DNA of 64,000 nt, taken from contig NZ_FWEX01000006.1 of assembly GCF_900170025.1 (NCBI RefSeq), positions 286,668 to 350,667 on the forward strand. Reading direction: 5' to 3'. Below the pieces are notes generated by a model that worked only from the letters and a program-made list of their open reading frames with translations, was not told where the DNA came from and made no database searches. Position 1 is the stretch's first letter; every line of letters begins with the position of its first letter. Origin of the DNA: Nitrospira sp. ND1. GTDB taxonomy: Bacteria; Nitrospirota; Nitrospiria; Nitrospirales; Nitrospiraceae. Below, one piece after another: positions 61,801 through 64,000 of this stretch. The translations under genes were made by a program, and so were the position numbers.

Positions 61801-63069
61801 TTACCGCCCCCCGATCAACAGGGCCAGGGCATGCAGGAGCAATCCCACCAGGCCTCCGACGATCGTCCCGTTGATGCGAATGTACTGCAGGTCTTTGCCG
61901 ACTTCCCGCTCGATGGTCTCCACCATCTGAGCCGGCGACCATTCCCTGACCGTGTTGGCCACCAACTCCCCGATCTTGTCGCTGTGCCTGGTGGCGAGTG
62001 CCTCGACCAGACCCTGCACCCCATCATGCAACATGGCGCGCAATGCGGCATCTTTCTGCAACGTGCGCCCGATATCGGCCAGGGCGGCATCGAGATAGGT
62101 CCGAATGTCGGAGGGATCCTGGCTCAAATCATCGAGCATCCATTGCTTGAGCCGATGCCATGAATCGTCAAGGAACTGCAACAACGTGTCGTATGCGAGC
62201 AGCTTTTCTTTGAGGGACGCCTCTCGCCTCAACGCTTCGCCGGAATGCATGAGCCACTGAGACAATTCGTGGAGCCGCTCAATCGCCTTCCGCCTCATCG
62301 GATCGTGCGGATCGTCCCGCATCGTGCAGAGGGTGTCGTAAACCGAGTCCAGGACTTTGTGGGAGACGGGGTAATCCAACTTCACGAAACTGAGCACCCG
62401 CGACCAAGGGAGCTTTTCAGCCACCGTCCTGCCCAACGAGTCTCTGTTAGCGTCCACATACTCGAGAACAGCAGACAGGATGTCGTTCAGCAGGCGATCC
62501 CGTTGGTGGCTCCCGAGAAAGCCGGCCAGCATCTGACCGGCAAGGGGGGCGACGCTCACGCCCCGCATGACCTTGGTGGCAATGTCGCGCAGCATCCTCT
62601 GCATCGTCGCATCTTCCGACGCGTTCAGCGCTCGAACGAGTATCTGCGCGCATTCGTATGTCAGCGCACGCCTGCGTTCGGGGGCGAGGAGCGCCTCGAT
62701 CAGTTCTTCAGGGATGCGCCAGGAACCGACCAATCGGGCGATCCCCTCCGGCGTGACCAGCTTCCGCTGGGTGAGACTGCCGATATTAGAGGCAATGCGC
62801 TCGGTATTCCCGGAGATGATGGCCGTGTGCGGAATCGGCAAGCCGAGGGGGTGTCTGAACAGCGCCGTCACCGCATACCAGTCGGCAAGCGCGCCCACCA
62901 TCGCGGCCTCAGCGAAGGCTCGGAGCCATGCAAACATGGGATGCGTCTCTTGTTGAAACAAGGCCACGACAAACAGCAGCGCCATGAACAACAGGAGCCC
63001 GGTTGCCAAGGCCCGCATGCGAACATAGTCCTCAGCCTTCGTCGGCAGGGTCTGCTCTGTAGCACTCAC
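61801..63069 (-). CDS. DUF445 (YjiN-like) membrane protein
   Basis: This encodes 422 residues starting at GTG 63069 with a GAGGAGAAG site. N- and C-terminal hydrophobic segments frame a long helical body. 'AFAEAAMVGALADWYAVTALFRHPLGLPIPHTAIIS' is the DUF445 signature, and the C-terminal 'IRINGTIVGGLVGLLLHALALLIG' is typical. Function unknown; it converges with the symporter gene. Confidence 0.88.
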   Translation of the reverse strand: MSATEQTLPTKAEDYVRMRALATGLLLFMALLFVVALFQQETHPMFAWLRAFAEAAMVGALADWYAVTALFRHPLGLPIPHTAIISGNTERIASNIGSLTQRKLVTPEGIARLVGSWRIPEELIEALLAPERRRALTYECAQILVRALNASEDATMQRMLRDIATKVMRGVSVAPLAGQMLAGFLGSHQRDRLLNDILSAVLEYVDANRDSLGRTVAEKLPWSRVLSFVKLDYPVSHKVLDSVYDTLCTMRDDPHDPMRRKAIERLHELSQWLMHSGEALRREASLKEKLLAYDTLLQFLDDSWHRLKQWMLDDLSQDPSDIRTYLDAALADIGRTLQKDAALRAMLHDGVQGLVEALATRHSDKIGELVANTVREWSPAQMVETIEREVGKDLQYIRINGTIVGGLVGLLLHALALLIGGR

Positions 63070-63148
63070 AGCTCTTCTCCTCTCTCACACCTGGAGCAGG
63101 CGAACAGTTTCACCCGTACTCACACACTCACACGCGCGCGCCGGGAGC

Positions 63149-63179
63149 GCCTCGGGACGGCATTCATGAATAATCCAGG
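63149..63179. repeat. Truncated right end of repeat type F (copy G)
   Basis: The 31 bases at 63149-63179 match the right end of the element at 1809-1839 (GACGGCATTCATGAATAA core) with a few differences, and are followed by CTAG at 63180-63183. No left end is present. Confidence 0.6.
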
Positions 63180-63340
63180 CTAGTTGATCCTTCAGACTTG
63201 CGCAACCGGGAGACCTCCAGGCCTTGACCTTCTTCCTGTTGCCTTAATCCTTCCACTTTCCTATAGTGGAGACATAGGCGCTCCGCGTATGAGCTGTGTG
63301 ACGAGCCTTCCTGGTACGAACCACAAGGGGGGAGTACTCC

Positions 63341-64000
63341 ATGGCGAGTCAAGACGAAACAGACCGGACCGATACCGCAAACCAGGCCGGTCTATCTCCG
63401 CAAGCCCAAGCCCGTTCGGCTCAGGGAGACGGAAGTCACGGCCTGCCACCACCCCAGTTACTCTCCGACGCCGAAAACAAGCAATTCCGGCTGAAACTGA
63501 CGATTTTTTGGAGCGTGGTGATCGCGGCGATTGTTGCGGCCTTTGCGACCGGTTATCCCAGTTGGGAAAACTATATCGTTCAAGAGGCGGCGAAACGACA
63601 ATTGCGCGCCTACATCGATGTGCGGCCCCGGGGAATCAGTACGATCGAGGAAGGCCTGGTGCCTCGCGTCCACGACACCTTCCACAATATCGGCAGGACT
63701 CCCGCATACGACAACGGGTCGTTTTCAAGAATTCTTGTGATGGATTACCCTCTGACGCGTCGGCTCGTCAACGACGAGTGTCGCCACGTCACGCCGGATC
63801 CGAAGGCGGGGAAGTGGTTTATCGGAACGCCCAAGCGCCCGGGAATCGCGCGGGAAAGCCCCCTCACGGCTGCGGAGGTCGATGCCATCAAGGGCGGAAA
63901 ATCCGCAATCTATTTTCACGGCCGGGTCTGTTATCGGGACATTTTTAACGAGCCGCACCGCACCGACTTTTGTCTCTATTGGAAATGGGACGCCGGCCGG
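63341..64000 (+). CDS. Membrane-anchored protein, 3' end outside the window
   Basis: The ATG at 63341 follows an AGGGGGGAG site and the frame is open to the right edge (220 codons visible). A hydrophilic N-terminus of about 50 residues precedes one transmembrane helix ('LTIFWSVVIAAIVAAFATGY'), then 'RAYIDVRPRGISTIEEGLVPRVHDTFHNIGRTPAYDNGSF', a pattern seen in a common family of uncharacterised single-pass proteins. Cysteines in 'ECRHVT', 'VCYRDI' and 'DFCLYW' are notable. Function unknown. Confidence 0.65.
   Translation, partial: MASQDETDRTDTANQAGLSPQAQARSAQGDGSHGLPPPQLLSDAENKQFRLKLTIFWSVVIAAIVAAFATGYPSWENYIVQEAAKRQLRAYIDVRPRGISTIEEGLVPRVHDTFHNIGRTPAYDNGSFSRILVMDYPLTRRLVNDECRHVTPDPKAGKWFIGTPKRPGIARESPLTAAEVDAIKGGKSAIYFHGRVCYRDIFNEPHRTDFCLYWKWDAGR

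Noticed and set aside
1-64000. tRNA, rRNA, CRISPR arrays, integrases or complete insertion sequences
   Set aside because: No cloverleaf-like sequence, evenly spaced repeats or transposase frame was seen; the only mobile-type sequences are the short inverted-repeat elements listed.

Overview
The window reads as a chromosomal segment of a GC-rich Gram-negative bacterium, most likely a Nitrospira (Nitrospirota) relative. This is an inference from gene content (LptD, lipoproteins with lipoboxes, two-subunit glycyl-tRNA synthetase, PPDK, tandem DUF507 genes) and from dispersed palindromic repeats. No rRNA or 16S marker is present to prove it. Coding density is high and most genes are housekeeping. 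No tRNA, rRNA, CRISPR array, phage module or complete insertion sequence was seen.

Layout. 1-2.1 kb: the end of a HEAT-repeat gene, a small exported protein, then three palindromic elements side by side. 2.1-6.7 kb (minus): a PIN-domain toxin/antitoxin-like pair and a lipoprotein cluster (LPP20-like, LpoB-like, a COG3014-like TPR lipoprotein, LPP20-like). 6.9-11.4 kb: a small protein, a second repeat locus, a TPR-linked caspase-like protein without its cysteine, acetyl-CoA synthetase and an IPT/TIG protein. 11.5-23.3 kb (minus): riboflavin genes ribE and ribD, an MFS transporter, an esterase, PPDK with a histone-like tail, and glyQ/glyS. 23.5-28 kb (plus): an Rrf2 regulator and a sulfate ABC transporter (sbp-cysT-cysW-cysA). 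28-38 kb: a lower-GC patch with a broken glycoside-hydrolase fragment and an orphan YD-repeat protein, then fabI, a PrxQ peroxiredoxin, DUF507 genes, a YprB-like exonuclease, a PP2C phosphatase and exported proteins.

38.7-47 kb (plus) is the most unusual part. A 1,397-residue protein joins a receiver, PAS, degenerate histidine-kinase, two PilZ, LuxD-like and SAM-methyltransferase region. It is followed by a GAF histidine kinase, an NtrC-type sigma54 activator and a receiver-HD-GYP-like protein. Together they look like a c-di-GMP-linked signalling locus in which a lipid-enzyme-like module has been fused to sensory domains.

47-64 kb (mostly minus): recN, trxA, lptD, folC, accD, an MBL-fold hydrolase, a NiCoT-like nickel/cobalt permease, molybdopterin genes moaCDEA, a beta-propeller protein, a dicarboxylate/amino-acid symporter, a DUF445 protein and a partial membrane protein.

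Three families of short inverted-repeat elements are scattered through the window. They are often bounded by CTAG and often supply the TAG stop codon of the adjacent gene.
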